Of a DNA stretch of 64,000 nucleotides, positions 1 to 11,325 are shown piece after piece. The stretch is taken from NCBI GenBank assembly GCA_037954665.1, contig JBBMOL010000082.1, positions 3,410,001-3,474,000 of the forward strand. Direction: 5' to 3'. Origin of the DNA: Laguncularia racemosa. Its lineage: Eukaryota; Streptophyta; Magnoliopsida; Myrtales; Combretaceae. A program made the position numbers and the translations under genes. Position 1 is the stretch's first letter. The number at the start of each line of letters is the position of its first letter. The notes under the pieces were generated by a model. The model searched no databases. It saw only the letters and a program-made list of their open reading frames with translations, and was not told the DNA's origin.

Positions 1-465
1 GCTATGCCGGGTTGGTGTCCTTGGGTCAATCACATTATGGGTAACTCAAAATATGTAGATGCTATAGAGTCCATAAAAATCTACTACCCTATGATAATTT
101 CCTCCCGTTTTGGGTTTCCTTACCCAAATGAAACAGATTTTTGGTGAAATGTTATGACTCGCTAGAGTACACAAACATACACTTTTATAACTTTTTGGGT
201 GAGATTACTCCTACATTGGAGGACATGTGCACATTCCTTCACTTTCATGATTTTGGGTTAACAAACATTGTAACCACTAACGTCACTAAGGAAGATGAAG
301 GAATGATATCGTCTTTAGAAGCAGTGATGGCAGTGGCTACCGATAGTCACAAGAAATCTACTTTCTCTACATGGATTAAATACTTTTTTTGAGCAAAAGA
401 GTTTAGATGACTCAGATGATCGATACAAGTAAGTTTTTCCTAATCCCACGTGTGATGACTTCTCC

Positions 466-466
<1 letters not shown>

Positions 467-500
<34 letters not shown>
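467..500 (+). repeat. Poly-C tract, 34 bp
   Basis: An uninterrupted run of 34 C inside the first predicted intron of the PMD pseudogene, between the GTAAGT donor at 429 and the TTCTTAG acceptor ending at 557. Runs of this length are slippage-prone, so the exact count in the assembly is uncertain. Confidence 0.95.
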
Positions 501-1803
501 TTTTTATCATATAAGGTTTAGTTTAATTAACTTGCTTACCATTTTTGTTGTTCTTAGGTTTGAGCTCGAGGCCTTCTTAGCATGTTGGTTATCTTTGTGT
601 GTATTTTTTGGTGGTTCAACTAATGGTGTGAGTCATCATTTTTTTCATTTGGCCATTTATATGGTGCATAGCACGTGTTTTTCTTTGGGATTATTTTACC
701 TTGGGTCTTTACATTGGCATTTGGACTTATATCACGAGGCTTCAGTTTGATCGAAGGGGCATTACATCGTATTATCACATGTCGATGTGGTGATTTTGCA
801 AGTATTCTTCACCAAGCAGTTCAGAAAGCACTTTCATTCTCCTCTGAATAGACCTAGTCCTATTAAACCCCAAGCCTTCGCATGGATTGATAGAAAGCCT
901 TTTGGTTCACTATTCCATGTGATAAATGACATGAACCTTACATGAGTAGATTAGCCAGTTATTTATGGTTTCTAGAGTTTTATCTTGAAGGGTCAAAGGA
1001 TATGGTGAACCTTCTTAAGTCTTGCGGGAGATTCAATGCTGGTGAAGTAGGGTTTATCTTATAGTGCTCGCCTAGGGGTCTTCCTTCTCTTCATGATTGG
1101 AGAGACTCCTTTGGTTATTTTCTAGAGTGTAAAGTCATGTTATACTCGCCTCATAGAGTAGCTCGACAATTTGGTTTTGACCAAGGAGTTCCTCGGACCA
1201 TTTACATAAAGGAGGATTTTAATTCATGTTGCTAATCACTCAATCTTGTAGACTTTAAAGATGTTTGTCTAGATACAAGGCAATTATATTCCCCCTCTTT
1301 ATCATGTTCTGGACTTGCCTCTGTTTGGTGGTGGACATACTAGACTAACTATTTAGACGATTTTAAGAAGTATATGGATACGTCTATTGAGGAGGAGCTA
1401 CCTAAGGAGTCTATTTTTAAATATGACTTTCAATTTCGTCTCCCGAACAAAAAGGCAAAGTCATTTGCTAATGTGAAGAATAAAGCACCGAGTAGTCATT
1501 CTACTCCTTCTTTATTGATTATGAGGCAAGTAAAGTGATTGCATGTTTAGGAGGTATTGCTATTATTTATACGTATCTTATTCCTCTAATTTTCAACTAT
1601 TACTATGCACTCATGCTAACTTTTCCTTTCTTTTGTTGTAGGACAAAAGAGATCATGTTGCTACTGATCCCCTCGTTAGTCCTTTGAAATTGACGACTCC
1701 TAGTATTGCACCATTCCTTAGTCATTATGGTGTTGGGAAGGAGCTTTGAATTAGGGATCATCCTGCTATCATCAATGTTATAAATGAAGAAGATGATAAT
1801 GAA

Positions 1804-2277
1804 ATGTTTGATTTGGAGGATACTCTTGAGCACAGTATTTATAGTGGTAAAAGTACTCCAGTTCATTTTGATGATAGGGAAATTGAGCCCTTACTGAGTA
1901 ATAATGTTAAGTCAAACACTACCATTCATATGGATGACATCAATAACGACAAGATTAGATATTTCGATGAGCATGACATTCAGGCTTATGCTAATGAATT
2001 GAGAGAGGCAGGGCTTTTTGATAATCAGATAGATAGGACATTAAATGAGGCTTCAATTAGAATTGGTATGTCCCATGACACATTTGCTCTTTATAGCGAA
2101 ATTACTTCACCTGTGACTCTTCCTAATATCATCCTTCCACCAATGATTGAAGTACCAAGAAAAAATAAAGAGGGCTCCTCGAATATATTACAAGTAGCTT
2201 CATTTTACGGGTTCGTGGTTCATTCACAGCTCCTGCCTTCACTAAGGTGCTTATACGAATTGGAGGGGGAATTCTAG
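1804..2277 (+). pseudogene. PMD pseudogene, acidic middle segment (longest open piece)
   Basis: A 157-codon open stretch in the same frame as the exon that begins at 1642, with one stop (TGA, 1747-1749) between them. It is acidic and has no recognised domain (it begins MFDLEDTLEHSIYSGK). The start ATG is simply the first after the upstream stop and is probably not a real start. A second open stretch, 2314-2598 in another frame, has the look of a coiled coil (EQRKKILEEWSKINLKIEA) and ends in a TGA. PMD genes of transposons often end in such a coiled coil. It is probably the last exon. Confidence 0.5.
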
Positions 2278-2598
2278 TCTAAAGCTATTTGTCAAGGTTC
2301 TGAATTCTAGTCCATGCTTGGGCAAACTATGTCCCTTCTAAATAGACATTGGAGCTCATTATCTGAAAAGAAACCAAAACTCATCATTGATAGCATTGAA
2401 GGAGCGCAGGCTTTAAAATTCAGAGTTGGTAGTATAGAGCCTATCACAATTGAGGCAAGGAAGGTTCTAGGTTGCCAAAACTTAATGGAACAACGTAAGA
2501 AAATTTTAGAGGAATGGTCAAAGATTAATCTCAAAATAGAGGCCAACTTAACTGGTTTGGATGTTAATTACTTAGTTAGATCTATTATAGGTTCTTGA

Positions 2599-3189
2599 TT
2601 TGGCATTATCCCTTTTCATGTGTTTATTTTTTTTTATGTGATATGTAAACTTGTTTGATGAACGATGATTTTTACTTGATTTAAAGGCTAGTTTCATGTC
2701 TCTATGAATTTTCTCCCCTTTTTTTTATTGGTAGATGATATGTTATTCATAGCGCACTTAATAGGAGCTACACTTACATAAATAACATGATGGGGCATGA
2801 GTCGATAGCATGTCTCCCGACCTTTTAGATAGAAATTGCTAAGCAGGTATTACCCATTACTTAACAAGTCGCTTGTAAAATTGCTAACAAGTGCATTGAA
2901 TAATAGAATCATCACGTTTATTAAAGGTGTTATGCTATGTGCTTAGGAAATGATATTTTCACTAGTCAACATGGTATGACCCATAGGACATTATACATTT
3001 AGGAGATTAATCTACTACCAAACTGTAGTAATGTAATGCATATAATGTGTGCTAAGGAATTAAATTTCTATCTTTACAGCAACAAATGAAATCTTTAAGA
3101 CAAAAAGGTTGGAAGTAAGTTCTCATGTCTTAAGATGCATTTTCATTGATCTCATTTCTTATGTTCATTCAACCCATTACAAATGAAAC
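2599..3189. other. AT-rich interval with no recognisable gene
   Basis: This lies between the end of the PMD pseudogene and the integrase C-terminus of R1. I see no coding similarity on either strand, no LTR ends and no PBS. In the R1 model it is the noncoding spacer between pol and the antisense extra ORF. Confidence 0.5.
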
Positions 3190-3911
3190 TTTTCGATGTA
3201 CTGGAAATTGATAGGAGCTGTGATAGCATCCGTATTTAGATTACAAAGTTTACAGTAACCATAGTTACGAACTTCCTCAATGATAAAAGGTCCTTCCCAT
3301 TTAGGTGTAAACTTTGGCACTGGAATACCTTAGCACACATGATTTGCCGCTCAAAGTACAACATCGCCTTTTTGAAATGACCTTTTCCTCACTAAGTGGT
3401 TATAAGCTACACCTAGTTTCTGATGGTAATGAATTAACTTTTCTTTAGCAGTATCTCGTCTCTCCTCCAAGGCTTCTAGATCTAACATACGCAAGGCACT
3501 TGGTTTAAGCTCAGCATTGATGGCTAAGCGTGTGGATGGAATCAAGACATCCACCGAGACTATTGCTTTGGTGCCATATACTAGAGAGAAAGGTGTCGCT
3601 TGAGTTGGCTTTCACTTCGAAATTCTATATGCCCAAATTGCTAATGGCAACTTATCCTGCCATTCCTTATGGTTATCATGAACCATATGACTCAACACCT
3701 TTAACAAACTCTTGTTGGTAACTTCCGCCTGGCCGTTACCTTTTAGGTAATAAGGCGTAGACTTAATATGATTTAATCCATAGGAAACCATCAATTGTTG
3801 CACATGAGTATTAATGAAAGGAGTACCATTGTAAGATAAGATGCTCTTTGAAATGCCGAATTTACATATAATGTTCTCCTTCATGAAATTTGCAGTTGCT
3901 AGTCCAGTAGC
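3190..3911 (-). pseudogene. Tat element R1: integrase, C-terminal half
   Basis: Reading leftward from 3911, the translation covers the second half of the integrase catalytic core (NTPF-like D region, then YYLKGNGQAEVTNKSLLKVL, which holds the position of the catalytic Glu). The basic linker LEERRDTAKEKLIHYHQ follows, then the GPY/F-type C-terminal domain (KFTPKWEGPFIIEEVRNYGY). The frame carries several stops. The upstream half continues at 5151, beyond the solo LTR, and the protein reads across as VPL-KKATGLATANF once the LTR is removed. Integrase would insert the cDNA copy into the genome; this copy is dead. Confidence 0.88.
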
Positions 3912-3916
3912 CTTTT

Positions 3917-5145
3917 TGATAGGAATCAAAATCCGACAAAACCTATCATTAGGGGAAGAACCAAAGGATTTCAAATTTTGGCAATGAAGGCCCATTTTGA
4001 GCAAATCGACCCAGGAATTATTTATCTACTAACCTCTTTTCTCTTATTCATGTATTGTATATTCCAAAAGGAACACTTATCATGCTTTACAAGGCAATGG
4101 ACAAACTCACTCAGACTTAGCTTGTGGGTTATCCATGGACTGACTTAAACCAGCGATGAGTTAGGTCGATGAATCCTATTAAAGAATTAGCATGTTGAAG
4201 ACTATTTTTACTTGTAATTTATTTTCTTTGGACTATTTATGTTGTAATTTTTTGGGATACTTTTCATTTGCTTGTAATTATGTTTTTAGGATCGGCTACC
4301 CTAAAAGTGGCATAGTTGTAATTTTGTGAACTTTTTAACCTTTAAGGGAGCAACTATAAATACTTGCTTAAGTAGGGTTTTTGGGGGAATTTTTTTTTTT
4401 CAAAATAGACTTCACATATTACGTGAGAGGGTTAGGGTTTCTTCCTAATTCATTTGCTCTTATCAATTTCAATACCAAAAATTGGAATTTAGGCAAGTGT
4501 AACAAGGAGAAATTGTAAGTAATATCAATTCCTTTTTGTTGTGTTTCCTCTTCATCACTAATGAGTTATATCTAGGGTTGAATCGAATGTTTTCTTAGTC
4601 AGATTTGATTGCATTTGTAATCAAATTCTTATTGCTTAATTGATTGGTTTTAGCCTTAGTTTTTAACCTTCAATTTGGCTTCATTTGAACCATGGATCAT
4701 TTTGTTTAGGAAGTGGATCATGGAATTGAAACTTGCTGTTCTTGTGTAGTTTTTCACGTGGATTTACTTGTGATTAGTATTATATTGGAGGAAATTATCT
4801 TTTTGGAATTGTAATTACAACTTTGAGCATTTGGATCTCATTGCATCTTTACTAGGGTTCATGCAAATTCTATTAATTTGACCCAAAATTGGTTTAGTGC
4901 ATTTGAGGATTATAATTTGCAACAATTGCATGTGCTTAACCCCTAATTTAGGCACATCATATTTGGTATCAGAGCTGCACATACTTGCTTCATTTCAATA
5001 TTGATCACGTGGTGTTGTGGAATTGGTTATAGATCTTGAGAATTGGCACCATTGTTCATGTGATTGGAAGCTAGTTTGATTGACATTGTCTAATTGTCTT
5101 TCAAATTGGTTTTGCATGTGGTTAATCTTGGTTTTAGGCACATCA
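3917..5145 (+). mobile_element. Solo LTR, family A type, in R1 integrase
   Basis: 1229 bp, starting TGATAGGAATC and ending GGCACATCA, flanked by the exact 5-bp direct repeat CTTTT (3912-3916 and 5146-5150). It matches both LTRs of element A (51308-55762) along its whole length. No internal region is left, so it is the product of LTR-LTR recombination. The TATA region near 4350 reads CAACTATAAATACTTGCT. At 4951-4975 it contains an inner LTR end (GGCACATCA) followed by a primer-binding-site motif, TGGTATCAGAGC (4964-4975), 186 bp before the true end. The first ~70 codons of the LTR are open in the frame that continues the element A ORF. Confidence 0.95.
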
Positions 5146-5150
5146 CTTTT

Positions 5151-5900
5151 TCAAGGGGACAACTTCCACCCATTTCATGAAACATTCAGTTCCTACCAAA
5201 ATCCAAATGCACCCTCTTGATGGTAGATGAATTGGGTCAATCAAATTGAATGCTCATGTATAGAAGGGCCATGGCTTTGTCACACTATGGAGTGTAACCG
5301 TAGGAGCATGAATGGTGTTACCATGCTATTGACAAATGTGACATCTTTTAGCAAAATTGAAAGTGTCAGCTTCCATAGTTGGCCAATAATAACCCATATC
5401 GAGTAAGTGATAATACAATTTCCTTCCTCCTTAATGCTCTTCACATTCTCTAGCATGCACATCATTCAACATTGCTTCTGTTTCAGGAGGTGCAATGCAT
5501 GTAAGCGGCTTTCCTACGAATGAAACCCTGTATAGTTCATCCTCATGCATAAGATATTTTCTTGCCTTTATTTTCACAAGCCTTACATCCATACTATTAG
5601 TGGGTAGTGTATTGTTCTTCAAGTAGTCAATGTACGGTTGTCGTTAATCACCTACACTAGCCACAAAGTTACATTCCTTCTCGTCAGGTAACTCAAATCA
5701 TTTGGGACAATTTGCTTATACTTGGAATGCATCCTTCAACATTGATGGCTAATAGTATCTTGCGTGCTGAATGCGATGGTATAAAGGTGCCCCCTCTTCA
5801 CTACACCAAATCTTGTGGTATTTTTCCAATTTTAAGTTAGCTTCTTTTATCCCAACTCAACGGGACAAAACACCTTTTGGTCCCTTGTAATATAGTGATC
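5151..5900 (-). pseudogene. Tat element R1: integrase, N-terminal half
   Basis: Reading leftward from about 5640, the translation gives the end of the integrase zinc-binding region (DVHARECEEH, then KRCHICQ with its C-x2-C pair). The start of the catalytic core follows (PWPFYTWAF-like, DLIDPI, GCIWILVGTECFMKWVEVVP), which includes the first catalytic Asp region. Several frames are needed. It is joined to the C-terminal half at 3911 across the solo LTR. The part from 5640 to 5900 is the linker to RNase H and is poorly preserved. Confidence 0.8.
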
Positions 5901-6770
5901 CGTTGACTTGAATGAAATTCTTTAGTGCTAAAATAGAAGCTACACTCGGGTACACTAATTGTTTCTTTAGCGACATAGGCCAATCATCATGTGCTTCTTC
6001 ATTCTCATCAACAAGACCTAATATAGTACATAGGATAGATTTCTTATGTACCCGAATATCTGAAGTAGTAATTGCATCTTGGATCGGGACTTTTGAAGTT
6101 AATGTGGCCAGAGTGTCTGCATATCTATTAATAGATTGAGTTGTATGCTCATATCGTATTGACTAAAATTTTGTTACTAGAGCCTGTATTGCAGCCCTGT
6201 AAGGTGCTAATGTAGGTTCTTTGAGTCCAAACTGACCATTAGCTTGCTTAATGATCAATTTGGAGTCATCTCAAATGCATAACTGATTTGCTCCCACCTC
6301 TTAGGTGGATATCAATCCTAGCGATAAGGCTTCGTATTTAGCTTCATTATTGGTGTAATAAAAATCAAGTTTAAATGCCAATGGTATTTCCTGACTGTCA
6401 GGTGAGGTTAACACAATTCCTGCTCCCCATCCCTTACTTCTTACAGAGCCATCAAACTGAAGTGACCACTCCCCTTCCGATTCGATCATAAGAGAGTCTT
6501 CATGAAACTCTATTAGAATAGCATTCACAATGAGGCTTTCATGCGTATCTAGAAAGTGTGCTAACAAATCGGCTAGATCTTGTGATTTAATGGCCTTAAG
6601 GGAGTAAATTGTGATGTCAAACTCTCCAAGAAGGAGTAACCACTTAGCAACTCAACCTGACAAGGCTGATTGAGATAATAGGTACTTGATGGGATCCAAA
6701 TGTGTGATAAGATTGACCTTATGCGCCAAGAAATAATGTTGTAACTTTTGCAAGGCAAATACTAGTGTGA
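5901..6770 (-). pseudogene. Tat element R1: RNase H region
   Basis: The best-preserved piece, 6301-6567, reads EGEWSLQFDGSVRSKGWGAG and later TNNEAKYEALSLGL. This is an RNase H fold with the first catalytic Asp in FDGS and the Glu in NNEAKYEAL. The wording is that of the extra (archaeal-type) RNase H of Tat elements. A broken stretch, 6573-6770, links it to the RT. The enzyme would remove template RNA during reverse transcription. Stops and frame changes show that it is inactive. Confidence 0.82.
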
Positions 6771-8040
6771 GACAATGCTTTTTGCAGGCTGAGTAGTTGA
6801 CCTCACTCCCTTCAAGGGTCTGACTCAAGTAGTAAATTGGTTTTTCTTACCCATCTATTTCTTGTGCGAGTAAAGCTACAATTGATTTATTAGTAAAGGA
6901 AAGATACAAGATCAGTGGTAATCCCTTCATTGGCATTGTCATAGTTTGAGGGGAAGTCAGGATCCTTTTAATCTTTTCAACTACTCTCTCATGCATTTCC
7001 ATCCACTCAAATGAGACCCCTTTCTTCATAAGTTGATGCAGAGGATATGAAATCTCTACCAATGCTAGCATGAATCTTCTAACGTAGGAAACTTTTCCCA
7101 TGAAAGTTTTCAATTCTTTTAGGGTAATAGGGGATGGCATAGATAATATAGCTTGGATTTTTGTTGGATCTACATCCATTCCCTTCCTATGAACTACAAA
7201 TCCCAAAAACTTCCTTAAAGCTACACCAAATACACATTTTAGAGGGTTCATGTGGAGCTTATATAGCCGACCTTGCTTAAAAACCTTTTGCAGGTGAACC
7301 AGATGATCAAGTGCTCTCCTTGACTTGATAACTATATCATCGGCATCGTCTTCTATAAAGTCATGCATCATATCTTGAAATATGGCAATCATGGCTCTTT
7401 GGTAGGTTGCACCTGCATTTTTTAGTCTAAAAAGCATGACGGTGTAATAAAAATTTCTCACTGGCATTCAGAATGCAATACGCTCAGCATCTCCAATAGC
7501 CATCTTAATTTGATTATAACCACTGAAACCATCTATGAATGAAAATAACTCGTTTCCTGCCTTGCGTTAACTAATGTGTCAATATTTGGTAAAGGAAAGT
7601 CATACTTTAGACATGCCTTATTTAGATCACGAAAATCAACATAGACATGTATTTGGCCATTCTTTTTCCTTACCGGTATGACATTAGCTAACTACTCAAG
7701 ATGTTCAATTGGCTTGATAAAATTTGCATAGAGTAACTTTTCGATCTCATGCTTGATTTGGATTTCAACCTTAAGATGGAAAATCCTCTATGTTTACTTC
7801 AGTGGCACCACTCTTACGATAACATTTAACTTATGTACCACTAGATTAGGATCAAACCATGGCATTTCTTCGTACGTCCATGCAAACACATCTTGATATT
7901 CCCTTAATAACTCTATAAGGGGAGCCTTTATCTCATTTGACAAGCCCTTATTGATAAAGATTGGCCACGACGACTCTCTAGGTTGCGCTAGATCCAATTC
8001 TTCTATCTCCTCGATTTGAGCTTTCATTTGATCCTATAAA
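6771..8040 (-). pseudogene. Tat element R1: reverse transcriptase
   Basis: The N-terminal part (7794-8027) contains the Tat-like motif YQDVFAWTYEEMPWFDPNLV. After a broken middle part, 6847-7467 is open for 206 codons and covers the palm and thumb: FRLKNAGATYQRAM, the active-site region, then KFLGFVVHRKGMDVDPTKI and the connection. The Y-x-D-D box is degraded: the sequence reads DDADDIVIKS, so the Tyr is lost although two Asp remain. RT would copy element RNA into cDNA. It is flanked in the right order by protease (upstream) and RNase H (downstream). Confidence 0.88.
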
Positions 8041-8696
8041 CTGATGCAGGGTAGGCTGGATGTCTTAGAGTGGTATGGGATCTGATGAGGATAAGCACTC
8101 TTCATTAAATCCCTATAACCGTCATAAGCAGTACACCATTCGCCCGTCATCCCTAACATAACTTTCAATTTTGGTTAGCTTCTTGTTTTTCTTTCTTCCT
8201 CCACGACATCCTTGCATCTTCCTCTTCTTTGCTGGCCCTCTTGAATTTCATCCCGTGTGGGTAGTGGAATACTAGTAGGGCATGTAATGGTTGTCTCTCC
8301 TTTTTCAGCAAACTCGTCAAAGAAGGTTGACTCTATGAAATATGATTCATCATTCTTGAAGGGATTCTTAGTAGTAGAGATAAACATATCCTTTCCTTTC
8401 CAATGGCCCTTGATACATTGATATAATGTTGAAGGAATCATATTGTGATCATGCACCCATTTTCTTCCCACTAGTAAGTGGTAGGACACAGGCGCATCAA
8501 TCACATGAAAAGTTACTAAATCATGTATAGGGCCAACCTTGAGATCTTCAATAACTCATCTTAGTGTCTTAGTAGGAGAATGACTAAAGCCATTTATCAA
8601 GATGGGTTGCCTCACAAGCTTTCAAATATCAATCTTAATAGCTTTGAAGGTGGACATTGACATGATGTTCAAAGAAGAATCGACATCAATAAATAT
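8041..8696 (-). pseudogene. Tat element R1: aspartic protease region
   Basis: Reading leftward from 8696: IFIDVDSSLNIMSMSTFKAI, where families have the D-T/S-G active site; here it is DVD, so the catalytic Gly is lost. Then comes VIDAPVSYHLLVGRKWVHDH (8504 leftward), the flap and second half of the retropepsin, typical of Tat elements. The upstream side is cut by the LTR at 8697, and gag resumes at 9578. The protease would cleave the gag-pol polyprotein. Confidence 0.85.
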
Positions 8697-9577
8697 TGAT
8701 GTGCTCGATTCAAATCTCAATACCACTTAACAAAATAACACACAATTGATTCCAATTTCCAATTAAAATGGCGTGAACAAGATTGATGATAAAATCCCCA
8801 CATGGTGTGAAAATAAAAACAAACAACCCTAAATGGCATGAACCAAATTAGAACTACTATAATTGGATTCCAATACCAACCAAATACAATTGGAACAATT
8901 TAATTCCGATTCCCACAATTGGCGTGAAAACCTAGCAATACAAGAACCCTAATTTGGCATAAATGGAACAAACAAAATCAACCAATTATAACTAGATATT
9001 ACTCACTAGCAATAATCAGATGCAACTTAAGAAATCTTGATATAACTTACAAGAATTCCTTAAGCCAACTCGCCATGATTTCACAAGTGAAATTGATAAG
9101 AGTAAGGTGATGTGAAGAGGAGCACTCCCACGACAACAATTTTCAGATGTATAATGTTCAAAAAGTCCTTTACAAAACCTTACTTTATAAGCATTTATAC
9201 TTTCTCTAAATAAGGCAAATTTAACAAAAGAAAATATAAGTAAACATAACAAAATGTTATCGGTTTCTAATCAAGAGAAAATTGCAAATAGAACCCCTAT
9301 ATGTGGCCGGTTTTGTGCACCTCCATGGAGTAATGTAAGACTGGTTCTTCTTTGATTTACGTAGGTCCATGAATAACCTACAAACTGAGCTTAGTAAATT
9401 TACTCATCGTCTTATGAAAACCCATAAATGTACCTGTTGAAATACACAATAATTATATAATGAAAAAGAAGATACTAAACAAATATCTTCGAGGTCTAAT
9501 TGTTCAAAGAGGATTCTCATTGCAAAGTTTTGTAATCCTTTGCTCTTTCCCTAAGACGGTTAAAGAAATTCCTAAAA
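8697..9577 (-). mobile_element. LTR of family A/E type, minus strand, in R1
   Basis: On the plus strand it begins TGATGTGCTCG, the reverse of an LTR end, and finishes near ATTCCTAAAA, the reverse of the LTR start TGATAGGAAT. Minus-strand translation near its start gives KGLQNFAMRILFEQLDLED followed by a hydrophobic stretch. This is homologous to the LTR-encoded tail of elements A and E. It lacks an internal region and separates R1 gag from R1 protease, so it is best read as a solo LTR. I could not find a clean target-site duplication, and the right boundary is good to about 5 bp. Confidence 0.75.
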
Positions 9578-9931
9578 CTTGATGTCTTCATAAGTGCCGC
9601 AATAGTAGGAGGGCGCTCATCCTCCTCAACTTGAGCTTGCTTTCCCTTTTTCATGATTGCCTCAGTAGGTTATTCCTCATTTACCTCAACAGTGGTAGGA
9701 TCATGAGTGATAGCATTCACTGCTCGCCGTTGATTGTTATGAGCTGGAAGAGGGTTGTTACGAATATTGTTATCCTTAATAATGAGCTCCCCGGTTCGTA
9801 CCCTCTCATTAAATATTTTTTTTCAAAATAAAACAATCTTTGGTAGAATGACCCACGATTATATGAAATCTATAGAATTTTGGGTCATTCCATTCTTCAA
9901 GAGTAAGAAGGTTGGAGCGCTTGAATTTAAC
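9578..9931 (-). pseudogene. Tat element R1: gag C-terminal part
   Basis: Reading leftward from about 9920: LTLEEWNDPKFYRFHIIVGH, then STKDCFILKK. This is the degenerate zinc-knuckle-like C-x-x-H-H-C block found before protease in Tat gag (one Cys has been replaced). An acidic linker follows. It continues the gag segment that stops at 27817 on the other side of Athila element C, and continues into protease across the LTR at 8697-9577. Confidence 0.75.
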
Positions 9932-11325
9932 TGATCATTTTAAGTTTTAAATTTATAACCAATAAAATCTACTATCGAGCTAAGTAGTGTAACTATCGAT
10001 TATAGTATAGATTTAACAAGTGTCGTCCTTTGGGATCTAGAAAACAAGTATTAATATTACCTTTCTCTACTATCTAGTCTAATTTATGATGTGGAAATTA
10101 TGAATTAAATTAACAATTAACAAATCCTAACAACCCTATAATTAAATGATATTCTAAAATATATATATATTCAATCATAAAATATACCCCTCATGTTGTT
10201 CCACCATAACCCTTAAATTCTCAAAATAAGATATTGATTAACGAATCAATTTACACTTTACACCACAAGAATTCCCAAGTAAAATCAATTACTCCCTCGA
10301 GTTAATCAATTCTTAATCATGTACAAGATAATGGAGGCCTCTCCCTCACTACTATCATGCAAGATCTCATTAAGTTCACAAATTCCGATTAATTGCAAAA
10401 AAATCAATGTTTTCCTACCTCTAGGCAAAACATATAATCTCTCTATTCATGAAGATTTAATTTACTAGACAAAACCTCTTTCAATCTAATAAAAATCAGA
10501 CATGCAATCAATTCACGTGTATAAATTAATCACAAGAACAATGGAAACACATGAATAGATGCAAAGATATAAACAATTCATTAATTAATCAATGTTTCAA
10601 CACATGAGTTAGGGTTTCACAAGATGAAAGATATGAAGAATTATTTCTTCATGGAGTTTTCAATAAAAATAGAGAATCTAGAGAAGTAAAATTGATTCAT
10701 AATAGAAAGAGTAATCCCTTATGTTGTTTTGTGATCTCCAATGATGTTCAAACAATTCTCCTCTTAAAGTTTGTAATAATGCTCTCCTAGGGTTTTTAGA
10801 ACGAAGCTAAAAGAAAAAAAGTCTCTTTAAAATAAAACAAGGCGTCTATTTATAGTTCTGTGAAAATAAGATTCAGCACTAGCATCAGCACAGCCAAGCT
10901 CGAGGCCGTGTTGACTCCGAAACACATCATTTTCATTGCTCAGTTCAGCACGGCCTCCAGCATGGCTATGCTCGGTGCATGGCTGAAAAAAAAACAAACT
11001 TATGTTCTTGTTACTGGCATCAACGCGGGCTATGCTGAACTTGGGGTACACCTTAATATAACTACTGGTCATTTTTTGCATCCAGCATTGGTGCCTGCAT
11101 GGGTTATGCTGAAGGTTGTGCTGAACTAAAAATCAATTTTCTTCATTTTTTGCCAAATTTCACCTTACCTTTGCTCATCTTTTCCTTAAACCTTTCTTTT
11201 GTCTCCATTGACGCCTAAAATTAAAATTTAATCATATAAGTACTCTTTTCTTCACAAATCACATGAAATCCATATAAAATTATAACTAATAAGCACTAGA
11301 ATTAAGGGTCTTTCGATACTTATCA
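9932..11325 (-). repeat. 3' LTR of Athila element C
   Basis: About 1394 bp. It matches the split right-hand LTR: for example 9933-10080 matches 17812-17955, and 10080-11325 matches 26660-27816. The minus-strand start is TGATAAGTATCG at 11325. It contains U3 copies of a repeated motif around AGCACGGC and GCCGTGTTGAC (10870-11110). The same kind of motif recurs in the 3' noncoding region at 13045-13290. Confidence 0.85.

Larger units (their letters stand above)
1..2598 (+). pseudogene. Plant mobile domain (PMD) pseudogene, probable antisense extra ORF of Tat element R1
   Basis: A decayed gene cut by the left window edge. Translated pieces match the plant mobile domain (the MAIN/MAIL1-like domain, also carried by transposons): GEITPTLEDMCTFLHFHDFG near 200-262, STFSTWIKYFF near 358-391, a segment starting ELEAFLACWLSLCVFFGG from 561, SPHRVARQFGFDQGVP near 1150-1197, and a WWW-Y-LDDF stretch near 1330-1365. 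Two plausible introns remain: GT at 429-430 to AG at 556-557, and GT at 1530-1531 to AG at 1640-1641. The coding frame runs on after the second intron through an acidic linker to a helical C-terminus ending at 2598. Many stops and frameshifts separate the pieces. It is on the strand opposite to Tat element R1 and lies just past the R1 integrase. Tat elements are known to carry antisense extra ORFs there, some with a transposon-associated domain, so I read it as part of R1. A host gene or a MULE-borne copy is the alternative. Confidence 0.72.

Noticed and set aside
532..750. A membrane protein starting at 532
   Set aside because: The frame is part of PMD exon 2; the ATG lies within the predicted intron and the exon begins at 558.
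10827..11129. Overlapping ORFs on both strands in the Athila C LTR
   Set aside because: They are chance ORFs over the U3 repeat motifs. The other LTR copy (27371-27620) breaks both.
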